From contig NZ_VYPZ01000018.1 of assembly GCF_008710155.1 (NCBI RefSeq), forward strand, positions 1 through 64,000: 64,000 nucleotides of DNA. The letters run 5' to 3'. Shown here piece by piece: positions 9,185-20,323 of this stretch (position 1 is its first letter; every line of letters starts with the position of its first letter). The translations under genes and the position numbers were made by a program. The notes beneath the pieces are model-generated. The model was not told the DNA's origin, ran no database searches, and was given only the letters and a program-made list of their open reading frames with translations. The DNA is from Sphingobium limneticum. GTDB lineage: Bacteria; Pseudomonadota; Alphaproteobacteria; Sphingomonadales; Sphingomonadaceae.

Positions 9185-10288
9185 ATGGAAGTAGTGGCAG
9201 CGGTCGCCCGGACGGCGGGCGGAGAATTCACCATCGAGCATCTGACGCTGGGCGACATACGCCCTGACGAGATATTGGTGCGGGTCGTGGCGACCGGCCT
9301 TTGCCATACAGACATCGTCGTGCGCGATCAGCTGTTGCCGACGCCACTGCCTGTCGTGCTGGGCCATGAGGGGGCCGGCATCGTAGAAGCGATCGGCGCC
9401 GAAGTGGCATCAGTTGCGCCGGGTGACCGGGTGGTCATGGGCTTTGCCGCCTGTCGCCAATGCCCGCAATGTCTAAATGGCCAGCCGGCCTATTGCACCG
9501 ATTTTGCCGCGCTCAATTTCGGCGGATGCCGCACCGACGGTTCGACTTGCCTGCATGATGGAAAGGCGCAGGTCAGCAGCCATTTTTTCGGGCAATCCTC
9601 CTTCGCGCGTCATGCCATCGTCGCGGCGCACAATGTGGTGAAAGTGTCGGCCGACGCACCGCTGGAGCTTCTGGGGCCATTGGGCTGCGGCATCATGACC
9701 GGCGCGGGCGCCGTCATGAAGGCGCTCAAACTACAGGTCGGCGAAGCCATTCTCGTCACCGGCGGCGGCCCGGTGGGACTGAGCGCCGTTATGGCGGCCA
9801 GCGCTTCCGGTGCCGGGGCGATCATCGTCGCGGATCCGCTGGAAAGTCGCCGGGTCATGGCGCTGGATCTGGGCGCCACCCATGTGATCGATGTGGCCGC
9901 CGGCGACACGGCAGAACAATTACGCGCGATCAGGCCTCAGGGCGTCGATTGCGTGCTCGACACATCGGGCGCCGTACCTGCGATCGATGCAGGCATGCGC
10001 GCGCTCAGTCCACTCGGAAGGCTTGCCATGGTCGGCGTGCCCAAGGCACTGGACGCCGCGGTCAGCGTCAATATCCTGCATATGCTCTCGCTTGGCATCA
10101 GCATCTGCGGGGTCACGGAGGGCAATGCCGATCCGCAAAGCTTCCTGCCCGAACTGATCGCCCTCAATGCAAAGGGGCTGTTCCCCTTCGAAAAGCTGAT
10201 GACCCGCTATCGACTGGAGGATATCAACCAGGCCGTCACGGACCAGCATGAGGGTCGCTGCGTCAAGGCCGTGCTGACGATGGCGTGA
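9185..10288 (+). CDS. Zinc-dependent medium-chain alcohol dehydrogenase
   Basis: 367 residues from ATG 9185, preferred over ATG 9179 because GAGAGG stands six bases before it. It oxidises an alcohol to an aldehyde with NAD(P)+. Catalytic zinc ligands are seen in GLCHTD (Cys 40) and GHEGAG (His 61, Glu 62). The structural zinc site CRQCPQCLNGQPAYC has the full four cysteines. The nucleotide-binding loop is TGGGPVGLSAVM. The sequence resembles aryl/terpenyl-alcohol dehydrogenases of the XylB/AdhC group. It is divergent from the P450 operon and is the natural second step between P450 and aldehyde dehydrogenase. Its 3' end overlaps the convergent MerR gene by 26 bases. Confidence 0.93.
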   Translation: MEVVAAVARTAGGEFTIEHLTLGDIRPDEILVRVVATGLCHTDIVVRDQLLPTPLPVVLGHEGAGIVEAIGAEVASVAPGDRVVMGFAACRQCPQCLNGQPAYCTDFAALNFGGCRTDGSTCLHDGKAQVSSHFFGQSSFARHAIVAAHNVVKVSADAPLELLGPLGCGIMTGAGAVMKALKLQVGEAILVTGGGPVGLSAVMAASASGAGAIIVADPLESRRVMALDLGATHVIDVAAGDTAEQLRAIRPQGVDCVLDTSGAVPAIDAGMRALSPLGRLAMVGVPKALDAAVSVNILHMLSLGISICGVTEGNADPQSFLPELIALNAKGLFPFEKLMTRYRLEDINQAVTDQHEGRCVKAVLTMA

Positions 10289-11006
10289 TACCGTCTGCGG
10301 GGCGATCCGTTTCCTTGCCGGCGCGGATCGCCTCGACATGCCGGAAAAACGCACGCTGGCGCATCAGGCCAAAGAAATCGAGCATCAGCGGCAGAGCATG
10401 TTCCACCATGGTCGCAGCTTCGCCGACGTCGATATGTCCCTCGACCCGCTCCATGAAGGTCTTTGCCTCCCACCGCCCGACAAAGTCGGCAGCATCGGTG
10501 TAAAACCCCAATATCTCTGGCGTATAGTCCAACCGCCGATCAAAGCCCGCCTTGCGCATATCACCCCAGATGCGCACCAGTTGCGCGCAGGTGATGCTCA
10601 ACGCCTCCCCTTGATCGGTGTCGATGATGGACAGGATACCGATCTTGGCGAGCGTGCGGGCATCCTCCGCCGCATGCGGATAACGATCCAGCAGCGACGC
10701 GATCGTCACCGGCGGACCATCCACGCCGGCACGGTGCGATACCAGCTGCTCCAGTTGGTCGAATGCACTGGCCTCCACCCGGCCGTCCATACCCTCGCCG
10801 CCGATAATCGCCTTGATCTGCCCCAGCGTCAGCCGGTTCTCTCGCTGCAATCGCCGCACCGCCAGGATCGCCTGGACATGCTCTTCGCCATAATCGGCAA
10901 CGGTCTTGCGCGGGCGGGCGGGTTCGGGGATTACTCCTTCGCGCAGATAGACGCGGATCGTCTCGCGATGGACCCCGGTCCGCAACTCCAGTTCGCGCAT
11001 CTTCAT
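10263..11006 (-). CDS. MerR-family transcriptional regulator
   Basis: 247 residues. The N-terminus MRELELRTGVHRETIRVYLREGVIPEP is a MerR winged-helix DNA-binding domain, followed by the linker helix region QRENRLTLGQIKAIIGGEG. The long C-terminal part (residues 80-247) matches no effector domain recognised by eye and probably senses a ligand. No metal-binding cysteine cluster is seen, which argues against a metal sensor. Translation can start at 11006 or 11000. Its position beside the alcohol dehydrogenase, and the shared TTGCGTA heptamer, suggest that it controls the oxidation cluster. Confidence 0.85.
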   Translation of the reverse strand: MKMRELELRTGVHRETIRVYLREGVIPEPARPRKTVADYGEEHVQAILAVRRLQRENRLTLGQIKAIIGGEGMDGRVEASAFDQLEQLVSHRAGVDGPPVTIASLLDRYPHAAEDARTLAKIGILSIIDTDQGEALSITCAQLVRIWGDMRKAGFDRRLDYTPEILGFYTDAADFVGRWEAKTFMERVEGHIDVGEAATMVEHALPLMLDFFGLMRQRAFFRHVEAIRAGKETDRPADGITPSSARP

Positions 11007-11242
11007 TCCACCGCTACAGCATGACGAGCAAAATGTGGCAAGCTGCTATGTTTGATATATACGCAACAGCCTCACGACGCCTTGACAGCATAGCTGATCT
11101 TGCGTCTGCGGAATGGCCAGAAATTATGATTGAGGGCCGTTGCCAAAGCCCGGATAGGCCAGCACATCATCACGTCCACAATGTGGGTTAACGTAATTCC
11201 CATCCTTGATGAAATCCAGGATCCTTCAATTTATATTGACTG
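11007..11242. other. Intergenic region between MerR and LacI genes
   Basis: No established gene. It holds the MerR promoter with an inverse TTGCGTA at 11060-11066. On the minus strand a short frame (11118-11222), opened only by a stop, reads DFIKDGNYVNPHCGRDDV before continuing to a stop. It has no start codon in place and was not recognised; it may be the tail of a lost gene. Confidence 0.4.
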
Positions 11243-12298
11243 TTAACTGCTCAATTTCAAACATTGACCTGCAGATTCTCTTAGAACGATCTTATGTTCC
11301 AGATATATCAGCATTGATGGCTGTCCCACACTGACGTCTTTAGCGAGTTTCACAGCCAGTGTCGCCGCGTCGCTGGAGATTTGCCGCCCTGGATGCTTCA
11401 CGGTCGTGAGCGATGGCCAAATCTTTACCGCGATCGGCGTGTCGTCAAACCCCACCACCGACAGGTCACGCGGCACATCCAGCCCGCGCCGATGCGCCAA
11501 CGACACGACGGCGGCGGCCATGTCGTCATTGCTGGCGAAGATCGCGGTCGGCCGGTCGGTCAGGTCCAGCAGCGCCGCGCCTGCGACCAGTCCGGATTCA
11601 AAGCTCATGTCGCCGGTCGCGATCAACTCTGGCTGGACCGGCAAACCCGCATCGCGTAGCGCCGCCTGATAGCCTTCGCAGCGGGTGCGATGGATCAGGT
11701 GGCCGGCGCCGCCGCGAATGAAGCCGATATTCCGATGGCCAAGGCCGATCAGATAGGCGGTCATATCCCGCGCTGCGCCATAATCGTCAATCCGCACGCA
11801 ATGGTCGCCGGACAGCGCATCACCCGGAGACATCGCTACCACAGGCACCGGACAGTCGCGGGTCAGGCCATGGCGATTGGCAATTTCGCAATAGGGCGGG
11901 ACGATCAGGATCGCATTCGCGCCATTTTCCACCAGCCCCTGAATCTGCTGCGCAATTTCCTTGGGGTCACCATTTTCCAGCGGCCGGAGTAACAGCTGCG
12001 CGCCCAGCCGGCTGGTTGCATCCAGTGCGCCAACCAGAATGGAACTGAGAAATGCGTTTTCGATATTGCGATAGAGCAGGCCAATTCGCGTCGCGCTGGC
12101 GCTTGCCAGCGACCGCGCGGCCATATTGGGCACGTAATTGAGTTCACGCACCGCCGCCATCACCGCGTCGCGCTTGCTTTGTCGCACCTTGCTACTGTTG
12201 TTGAGGACGTTGGACACGGTCATGGGCGACACACCGGCATGGTTCGCAACCGTCTGAATGGTAATGGCCTGGTTGGCCCGACGCCCCGATCGGGCCAT
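11243..12298 (-). CDS. LacI-family transcriptional regulator of the glycan locus
   Basis: 351 residues from ATG 12298, which has AGGGAG eight bases upstream. The HTH reads TIQTVANHAGVSPMTVSNVLN and is followed by a hinge helix (VPNMAARSLAS), both diagnostic of LacI/GalR proteins. The rest is a periplasmic-binding-protein-like sugar sensor with the segments ARSLASASATRIGLL, GHRNIGFIRGG, AIFASNDDMAAAVV and DLSVVGFDDTPIA. It is divergent from the TBDR-sulfatase-GH3 operon. Palindromic operator candidates lie in the shared promoter region, one close to its own start. It most likely represses the locus until a breakdown sugar binds, and probably autoregulates. Confidence 0.93.
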   Translation of the reverse strand: MARSGRRANQAITIQTVANHAGVSPMTVSNVLNNSSKVRQSKRDAVMAAVRELNYVPNMAARSLASASATRIGLLYRNIENAFLSSILVGALDATSRLGAQLLLRPLENGDPKEIAQQIQGLVENGANAILIVPPYCEIANRHGLTRDCPVPVVAMSPGDALSGDHCVRIDDYGAARDMTAYLIGLGHRNIGFIRGGAGHLIHRTRCEGYQAALRDAGLPVQPELIATGDMSFESGLVAGAALLDLTDRPTAIFASNDDMAAAVVSLAHRRGLDVPRDLSVVGFDDTPIAVKIWPSLTTVKHPGRQISSDAATLAVKLAKDVSVGQPSMLIYLEHKIVLRESAGQCLKLSS

Positions 12299-12342
12299 GA
12301 TTGTTACTCCCTGTGCCACGCACCGCACGCTTTCGCTATATG

Positions 12343-12354
12343 TTTAACGCTATA
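12343..12354. promoter_or_regulatory. Degenerate LacI-operator candidate near the regulator start
   Basis: TTTAACGCTATA agrees with the better palindrome TGTAGCGCTACA at 9 of 12 positions. It lies 45-56 bases upstream of the LacI start, a position suited to autoregulation. Weak by itself. Confidence 0.35.
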
Positions 12355-12419
12355 TTTCTGGCGGTTGCAAATGGCTACGGACGATCCAGCTGTCAGAATT
12401 CCACGATTGTTCATTAAAA

Positions 12420-12431
12420 TGTAGCGCTATA
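12420..12431. promoter_or_regulatory. LacI-operator candidate, proximal copy
   Basis: TGTAGCGCTATA is one base away from a perfect 12-base palindrome and from the copy at 12466. LacI-family operators usually have a central CG, as here. It lies just upstream of the probable -35 element of the glycan operon. Confidence 0.55.
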
Positions 12432-12440
12432 ATATTGCTG

Positions 12441-12469
12441 TTGACAGCATCGCGATACTGGAAGATGTA
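12441..12469 (+). promoter_or_regulatory. Probable promoter of the glycan operon
   Basis: A perfect TTGACA (12441-12446) is followed after 17 bases by GATGTA (12464-12469), a weak -10. The -10 overlaps the perfect palindrome at 12466-12477, the layout expected for LacI-type repression. The promoter lies 83 bases before the TBDR start. Confidence 0.5.
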
Positions 12470-12477
12470 GCGCTACA
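12466..12477. promoter_or_regulatory. LacI-operator candidate, perfect palindrome
   Basis: TGTAGCGCTACA is a perfect 12-base dyad with central CG. It is repeated with one change 46 bases upstream, a spacing of a little over four helical turns that would allow loop formation. Confidence 0.6.
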
Positions 12478-12551
12478 ACCAAGCGGCCAAACCGCTGGTG
12501 GGATCAGTTCATACGATCGCACGCCCAAACTGTGCGAATAGGGGAGGATAT

Positions 12552-14927
12552 ATGCGTTTTTCCAAGACCATGACGTTGCGCCGCGCCGCGGTGTCCGCTC
12601 TCAGCCTGGGCATCGCCCTGGCGCCTGCTGCCGTGATGGCGCAAGATAGCGCGCCGCAGGCCCCGCAGGACGGTACCGATATCGTCGTGACCGCGCAAAA
12701 GCGCGCCGAGCGCCTCCAAGACGTGCCGCTGGCCGTGACTGCGGTGGGCGCCGACACACTCGCCAATCGCCAGATCAATGACAGCAGTTCGCTGGTACAA
12801 GCCGTCCCGTCGCTGACCTTCCAGCAGGGCGCCACCCCCACCAACAGCAGCTTCCGCATTCGCGGCATCGGCACCGCGCTGTTCGGCCAGGGCGTCGAAT
12901 CTTCCGTCTCCACCGTCGTCGATGGTGTCGTGGCCGTGCGCCAGACCCAGGGCTTCACCGACCTCGCCGATATCGAGCGTGTCGAAGTGCTGCGCGGCCC
13001 GCAGGGCACGTTGTTCGGCAAGAATGCGACCGCCGGCGTCGTCAATGTTACCACAGCTCGCCCCTCGCGCGATTTTGAGGGCAAGGCCGAAGCGACCATT
13101 GCCGAACATGGCGAATATCGCGCCCGTGGCACCGTGTCCGGCCCGATCAGTGACACGCTGCGCGCCCGCGTTACCGGTTTCTACAACGACGTGCGCGGTA
13201 TCGCCCGCAACATCGCAACTGGCGGCTGGGACAACGGATCCAAGAGCTGGGGCGTGCGCGGCAAGCTGGAATGGGATGCGACCGAAAATCTGAACCTGCT
13301 GTTCGCGGCCGAATATCGCAAGACCGACGCGGATTGCTGCGCCTCCACCTGGATCGCAATCACCAATCCGAACCTTCAGTCGCTGGTCGGCCCGATCAAC
13401 GCCACCCGTGAAAACCGCACGCTGAATGACGAAACCGTCACCTATTCCAATAGCAAGCAACAGACCTATTCGTTGCAGGCGGACTGGGATTTGGGTGGCG
13501 CGACTGTCACCTCCATTTCCGCCTACCAAAAATATCATCTGGACGTGAACCAGCCGATCGAACGCATCAACAGCAATGTGCCGCTGTTCGTAGGCAGTGG
13601 CGCGACCTATTCCTATTTCAGCCAAAATCATGGCATTGTCGACCTTGATGCCTTCAGTCAGGAACTGCGCATCGCCAATAATGGCAATAGCGATCTTAAT
13701 TATGTCGCCGGCGCCTTCTACATGCATTCGGATATCGAGCGCCCATTTGATCGCCGCCGCGCCCGCTGCACCGCCGGCACCTTCGGCCAAGCCTGCGCGC
13801 CCACCAATATCATCTGGCAATCGGCCAAGAGCGACATCCGCCTGAAGCAAGAGAGCATCGCTGCATTCGGTCAGATCGATTACCGCATCATTGGCGGTCT
13901 GAAGGCGATTGGCGGCCTGCGCGTGCAGTATGAGAAGGGCACCAACAGCGGCACCCGTACCGCGCCGATCGTGGCGGGAGACGTAATCTTCCCCGGCAAT
14001 GCATCGACCAGCGGCTCCGTCACCGCCAGCGACACGGCAGTCACCGGCAAGGCAGGCCTGCAATATGAATTCAGCCGCAACGCGCAGGTCTATGGCAGCT
14101 ATACCCGCGGCTACAAGGGGCTGGGTTATGAGATGGAAATCTCCGCCAACCTCGCCGACCAGCGCGTGCTGGAGCCAGAACATGTCAACGCTTATGAAGT
14201 TGGCTTCAAGGGTCGCACCGCCGACGGTGTGCTGAGCGTCAGCACCGCCCTGTTCCTGGCCGACTACACCAATCTGCAGGTGCAGGCGAACCGCTCCGAC
14301 ATCACGTCCGGCGTGGTCCAGTTCGTCTCCACCAATGCCGGCAAGTCGCGCACCAAGGGCTTCGAGATCGAGGCCACCGTGCGACCCGACGATCATTTCA
14401 GCCTGACCGGCGCGGTCACCTATTCGGACGCGAAGATCGACATCGACGGCCTGAATTGCCCGCAGCAGATCGCCGCCACCGCGCCGATCAGGACTGGCAC
14501 GCCGATCAACGTCTGCTACCGCACGGCGGCGGGCGTCACCCCGACGCAAAATCTGCGCGGCGCCACCTTGCCGGTCAGCCCGAAATGGAAGATCAGCATC
14601 GCACCCCGCTATGAAGCGCAGATTCCGGGAACCGACTATGCCAGCTTCATGCAGGTGGGCGTCAATTTCCAGAGCGCGATGAACTTCTCGGTCGAGCAGG
14701 ATCCGCTGCTGGAACAGCCCGCCTATACGCTGGTCGACGCCAGCATCGGCGTGAAGCAGATTGATGGCCGCTACAGCCTGACCCTGTTCGTCAAGAATCT
14801 GTTCGACGAAAACTACCTGACCAGCATCGGTCACACCTCCTTCCTGGGTGGCAATTACGATCTGGTCGGCACCTACAACAAGGATGCGGATCGTTACTTC
14901 GGCGCCACGCTTGGCGTGAAGTTCTGA
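12552..14927 (+). CDS. TonB-dependent outer-membrane receptor of the sulfated-glycan locus
   Basis: 791 residues from ATG 12552, with a strong GGGGAGG upstream; the upstream extension of the frame was rejected. The signal peptide is AAVSALSLGIALAPAAVMAQ. It continues with DIVVTAQKRAERLQDVPLAV and the plug motif ERVEVLRGPQGTLFGKNATAGVVNV, and ends TLGVKF. It is the first gene after the LacI-controlled promoter and precedes two sulfatases and two GH3 enzymes, so it probably imports sulfated oligosaccharides in the role that SusC-like proteins play in Bacteroidetes. No SusD partner is present, as is usual in sphingomonads. Confidence 0.95.
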   Translation: MRFSKTMTLRRAAVSALSLGIALAPAAVMAQDSAPQAPQDGTDIVVTAQKRAERLQDVPLAVTAVGADTLANRQINDSSSLVQAVPSLTFQQGATPTNSSFRIRGIGTALFGQGVESSVSTVVDGVVAVRQTQGFTDLADIERVEVLRGPQGTLFGKNATAGVVNVTTARPSRDFEGKAEATIAEHGEYRARGTVSGPISDTLRARVTGFYNDVRGIARNIATGGWDNGSKSWGVRGKLEWDATENLNLLFAAEYRKTDADCCASTWIAITNPNLQSLVGPINATRENRTLNDETVTYSNSKQQTYSLQADWDLGGATVTSISAYQKYHLDVNQPIERINSNVPLFVGSGATYSYFSQNHGIVDLDAFSQELRIANNGNSDLNYVAGAFYMHSDIERPFDRRRARCTAGTFGQACAPTNIIWQSAKSDIRLKQESIAAFGQIDYRIIGGLKAIGGLRVQYEKGTNSGTRTAPIVAGDVIFPGNASTSGSVTASDTAVTGKAGLQYEFSRNAQVYGSYTRGYKGLGYEMEISANLADQRVLEPEHVNAYEVGFKGRTADGVLSVSTALFLADYTNLQVQANRSDITSGVVQFVSTNAGKSRTKGFEIEATVRPDDHFSLTGAVTYSDAKIDIDGLNCPQQIAATAPIRTGTPINVCYRTAAGVTPTQNLRGATLPVSPKWKISIAPRYEAQIPGTDYASFMQVGVNFQSAMNFSVEQDPLLEQPAYTLVDASIGVKQIDGRYSLTLFVKNLFDENYLTSIGHTSFLGGNYDLVGTYNKDADRYFGATLGVKF

Positions 14928-14934
14928 TCTTTCG

Positions 14935-14959
14935 GGCGCGGCGGCACGGCCGCCGCGCC
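14935..14959 (+). terminator. Intercistronic hairpin after the glycan TBDR
   Basis: GGCGCGGCGGC pairs perfectly with GCCGCCGCGCC over 11 bases with an ACG loop, eight bases after the receptor stop and 30 before the sulfatase start. No U-tract follows. It probably partly terminates transcription or protects the upstream mRNA. Confidence 0.6.
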
Positions 14960-14988
14960 TCCTATTCACACGGTATGGAGCAGGACGA

Positions 14989-16691
14989 ATGGGCAAGCGC
15001 ATCCTGATGGCAGCAACCATGCTAACGGCGGCGCTCGGCCTGTCCAGCGCGCACGCCGCGCCCAAAGCTGAGGCACCGGCCAAACCCAATATCGTCCTGA
15101 TCGTCCTCGACGATGTAGGCTTTTCGGACCTTGGCGCCTTCGGTTCCGAAATCCGCACCCCCAATATCGACGCGCTGGCCGCCGGCGGGCTGCGCTACAA
15201 TCGCTTCGACAGCAAGGCGATCTGCACCGCCACCCGCGCCGCGCTGCTGACCGGGCGCAATCACCAGACCGTGCGGATGGCGGACCTGCCGACCAACCAG
15301 CGCACCAACGACATGAGCCGCGATCGCGGTGAACTGCCCGCCAACGCCCAAATGCTGCCGCAAGCGCTGAAAGCCGCAGGATACCGGACCTATGGCGTGG
15401 GCAAATGGCATCTCGGCCCCGAATTTGAGGACGGCACGCCCGGCAATAATGCGTCCTGGCCTTTGCAGCGTGGCTTCGACCGCTTCTATGGTTTCTACAG
15501 CGGCTGGACCGACCAATATCATCCCGACCTGATCGACGGGAACGCCACCCTGCCCAAGCCCGACGGGCCGGGCTATCATTTCTCCGCCGACATGGCCGAC
15601 CATGCCATCGCCGACATAGACGATGCGGCGGGCAAGCCCTTCTTCCTCTATTTCGCGATGGGCGCGGGCCATGCCCCGTTGCAGGTGCCGCGCGCCTATA
15701 TCGACCATTATCGTGAGACATATGAAAAGGGTTGGGACGCGCTGCGCGCCGAACGCTTCGCGCGGATGCAAAAGCTGGGCATTATCCCTGCCCATGCGGT
15801 CAACACCGTCCGCGCCGCCGGCGACCGCGCGTGGGACCAGCTCAGCGCCGATGAGCAGGCCGTCTTCGCCCGCTATATGGCGACCTATGCCGGCTTTCTG
15901 GAACATGCCGACGCGCAGATCGGCCGGGTCGTCCAGCGGCTCAAAGACAGCGGCCAATATGACAACAGCATCATCCTGCTGATCTCCGACAATGGTGCCG
16001 CCTCCGAAGCGGGTCAGGATGGCAGCTTTGAAAAAATGTATCGCCCCAATAAGCTGAGCTTCGCAGAGCAGCGTGCGCGCATCGACGATATCGGCACGGA
16101 CAGGCTGCAACCCGAATATCCCCGTCCCTGGGCCTGGGCCGGCGACACGCCGTTCCGCCGCTACAAGGTATGGCCCTATGCCGGTGGCGTCCGCACGCCG
16201 ATGATCGTCTCCTGGCCGGCGGTGATCAGGGACAAGGGCGCAGTCCGCAGCCAGATGGTCGATCCGATCGACCTCGCCCCCACATTGCTGGATGCCGCCG
16301 GCAGCGACTTTGCCCGCAGCGTCGATGGCGTGGCGCAGGTGCCGGTCGCCGGTCGCTCCATTCGCGCCACCTTCCGCAATCCGGCCGCCGCTACCCGATC
16401 GGTCCAATATTTCGAACTACGTGGTCAGCGCGCCATCACTTCGGGCCACTGGCGCGCGGTCGCGATGCACAAATATGGCACCGACTTCGCCAAGGACCGG
16501 TGGGAATTGTTCGACCTGTCGAAGGATTTTTCCGAAAGCACCGACCTGGCCGCCAGCCACCCCGCCAAGCTGGCGGAGATGAAGGCGCTCTGGTGGCGGG
16601 AGGCGCGCAAGTTCAGCACCCCCGCCCTCGCCGAACCGCCGGAAATCTTCGCCAGGCGCGCCCGCTACGACGACGCCTTCACCGATCCGAA

Positions 16692-16695
<4 letters not shown>
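14989..16695 (+). CDS. Secreted sulfatase, arylsulfatase (S1) type
   Basis: 568 residues with a signal peptide (MAATMLTAALGLSSAHA), so periplasmic or outer-membrane facing. The family start IVLIVLDDVGFSDLGAFGSEIRTPNID carries the metal-binding Asp pair at 41-42. The active site reads AICTATRAALLTGRN; Cys 79 in C-T-A-T-R is the residue that FGE converts to formylglycine (consensus C-x-P/A-x-R). GVGKWHLGP holds further active-site Lys and His, and LLISDNGAASE the later Asp-Asn. The style is close to AtsA-like arylsulfatases (SulfAtlas S1_4 is my best guess). It removes sulfate esters from the imported glycan. Its stop overlaps the next start (ATGA). Confidence 0.93.
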
Positions 16696-18394
<1,699 letters not shown>

Positions 18395-18401
<7 letters not shown>

Positions 18402-20323
18402 GCGCTCGCAGGATTGCCGCCGCATCGCTCTTCGTGCTGGCGCTGGGCGGCGCGGCGTCTCCGCCCAAGGGCTGGCGCGACCTCAACCATAATGGCCGGA
18501 TCGACCCTTATGAGGATGCGCGCGCGCCCATCGACGCACGGGTCGAGGATTTGCTGAAGCAGATGACGCTGGCGGAGAAAGCTGGCATGCTGCTGCACGG
18601 CACGCTGCCCACGCCCGGTTCCGCGATCGGCTTCGCCGGCAAGGCCTATGATGCCGACGCGACCGCGAAGCTGCTGAACGATCGCCACATTAGCAGCTTC
18701 ATCACGCGCCTCGTCGTGTCGCCGTCCGAATTGGCGGCACAGAATAACGCTGTGCAGAAACTGGCGGAGGCGAGCCGGCTCGGCATCCCCGCCACGATCA
18801 GCACCGATCCCCGTCATCATTTTCAGGCGACGCTAGGCGCCAGCACGACAGGCGGAGGCTTCTCGCTCTGGCCAGACACGCTGGGCTTTGCCGCGCTGGG
18901 CGACACCGAAACTGTGCGTCGCTTTGGCGATATCGCCCGGCAGGAATATCGGGCCGTCGGCATCCATATGGCGCTCTCCCCACAAGCCGACCTCGCCACC
19001 GAACCGCGCTGGCCGCGCTTTGCCGCGACCTTCGGCTCCGATCCGGCCGAAGTGTCGCGCCTTGCCGGCGCCTATGTCGATGGTTTCCAGCATGGCCGCA
19101 CCGGCGTGCAGCCCGACGGTGTAGCCACGGTGGTCAAACATTGGGTCGGCTATGGCGCCGAACCCGAAGGCTTTGACGGTCACAATCATTATGGCCGCAA
19201 CGCGCCGCTGACCGATGCATCCTTCGCCCAGCATATCCGCGCCTTCGACGACAGCCTCGCCGCCCATAGCGCTGGGGTTATGCCCACCTATGTCATCGTC
19301 CAAGGCCCCAATATCGCAGGCCAGCCGATCGAGCCGGTCGCCGCCGGCTTCAACAAGCAGATGCTGACCGGCCTGTTGCGCGGGGAGAAAGGCTTTTCCG
19401 GCCTGATCGTCTCCGACTGGTCGATCACCAATGACTGCCCGCAGGCCTGCATGGCGCCCGACGCCGCGAACCCGCAGACGCCCGCCTCGATCGGCACCCC
19501 ATGGGGCATGGAGACAGCCGACAAGACGACCCGCTTCGCCAAGGGGCTGAACGCGGGCATCGACCAGTTCGGCGGCGCGAACGATCCCGCCCCGATCCTG
19601 GACGCGGTCGCCAGGAAACTGGTCAGCGAAAAGCGGATCGACGACTCCGTCCGCCGCGTACTGCGTTTGAAATTCGAACAGGGCCTGTTCGACAATCCCT
19701 ATGTCGACGAAGCCGCCGCCGTACGGATCGTCGGCAACCCGCAAGCGCAAGCCGAAGCGGACACCGTCCAGCGCGCCAGCCAGGTGCTGCTGCGCAACGA
19801 CAAGGCGACCCTGCCGGTCGCGCCGGGTAAACGTATCTGGCTGCACAATGTCGATGCCGCCGCCGCCCGCGCCGCCGGCTTCACCGTAGTGGAAGATCCG
19901 GCGCAAGCCGACATCGCGCTGGTCCGCACCGCCACCCCGTTCGAAACGCTGCACCCGCATCATTTCTTCGGCGCGCGCCAGCATGAAGGCCGGCTGGATT
20001 TCCGTGCCGAAGACAAGGATATGCGGGCCATTGCCCGCGCATCGGCTCGTGTCCCCACCGTCGTCGCCGTGGAGATGGACCGCCCCGCCATCCTGACCGC
20101 GATCGAGCCGATGGCCCGCGCGATCCTCGTCACTTTCGGCGCCAGCGATGCCGCGCTGCTGGACGTCGTCACCGGTCGCGCCTTGGCGAAGGGCCATATG
20201 CCTTTCTCCCTCCCCCGCTCCATGGCCGATGTCGAGGCGCAAAGCCCCGACCTGCCTGACGATGGCCCCGCCCCCGCCTATCCGCGCGGCGCCGGGATCA
20301 TCCTCAAGGCGTCCGCCCAATGA
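18395..20323 (+). CDS. Glycoside hydrolase family 3, beta-glucosidase-like, exported
   Basis: 642 residues with a signal peptide (RIAAASLFVLALGGAAS). An EF-hand-like segment DLNHNGRIDPYED follows at about residues 28-40. The GH3 core shows KHWVGYG and the nucleophile in FSGLIVSDWSITND, and a C-terminal alpha/beta sandwich with ASQVLLRNDKATLPV. The closest style is BglX-like exported GH3 exo-enzymes. It overlaps the preceding GH3 by seven bases and the FGE gene by four, so all are translated together. It probably acts in the periplasm on the incoming oligosaccharide, complementing the cytoplasmic GH3. The exact linkage cannot be read from the sequence. Confidence 0.9.

Noticed and set aside
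12504-15164. 886-codon minus-strand open frame
   Set aside because: It is the antisense of the TBDR at 12552-14927. High-GC genes leave long antisense frames, and this one has no family motif, low-complexity composition and no ribosome site.
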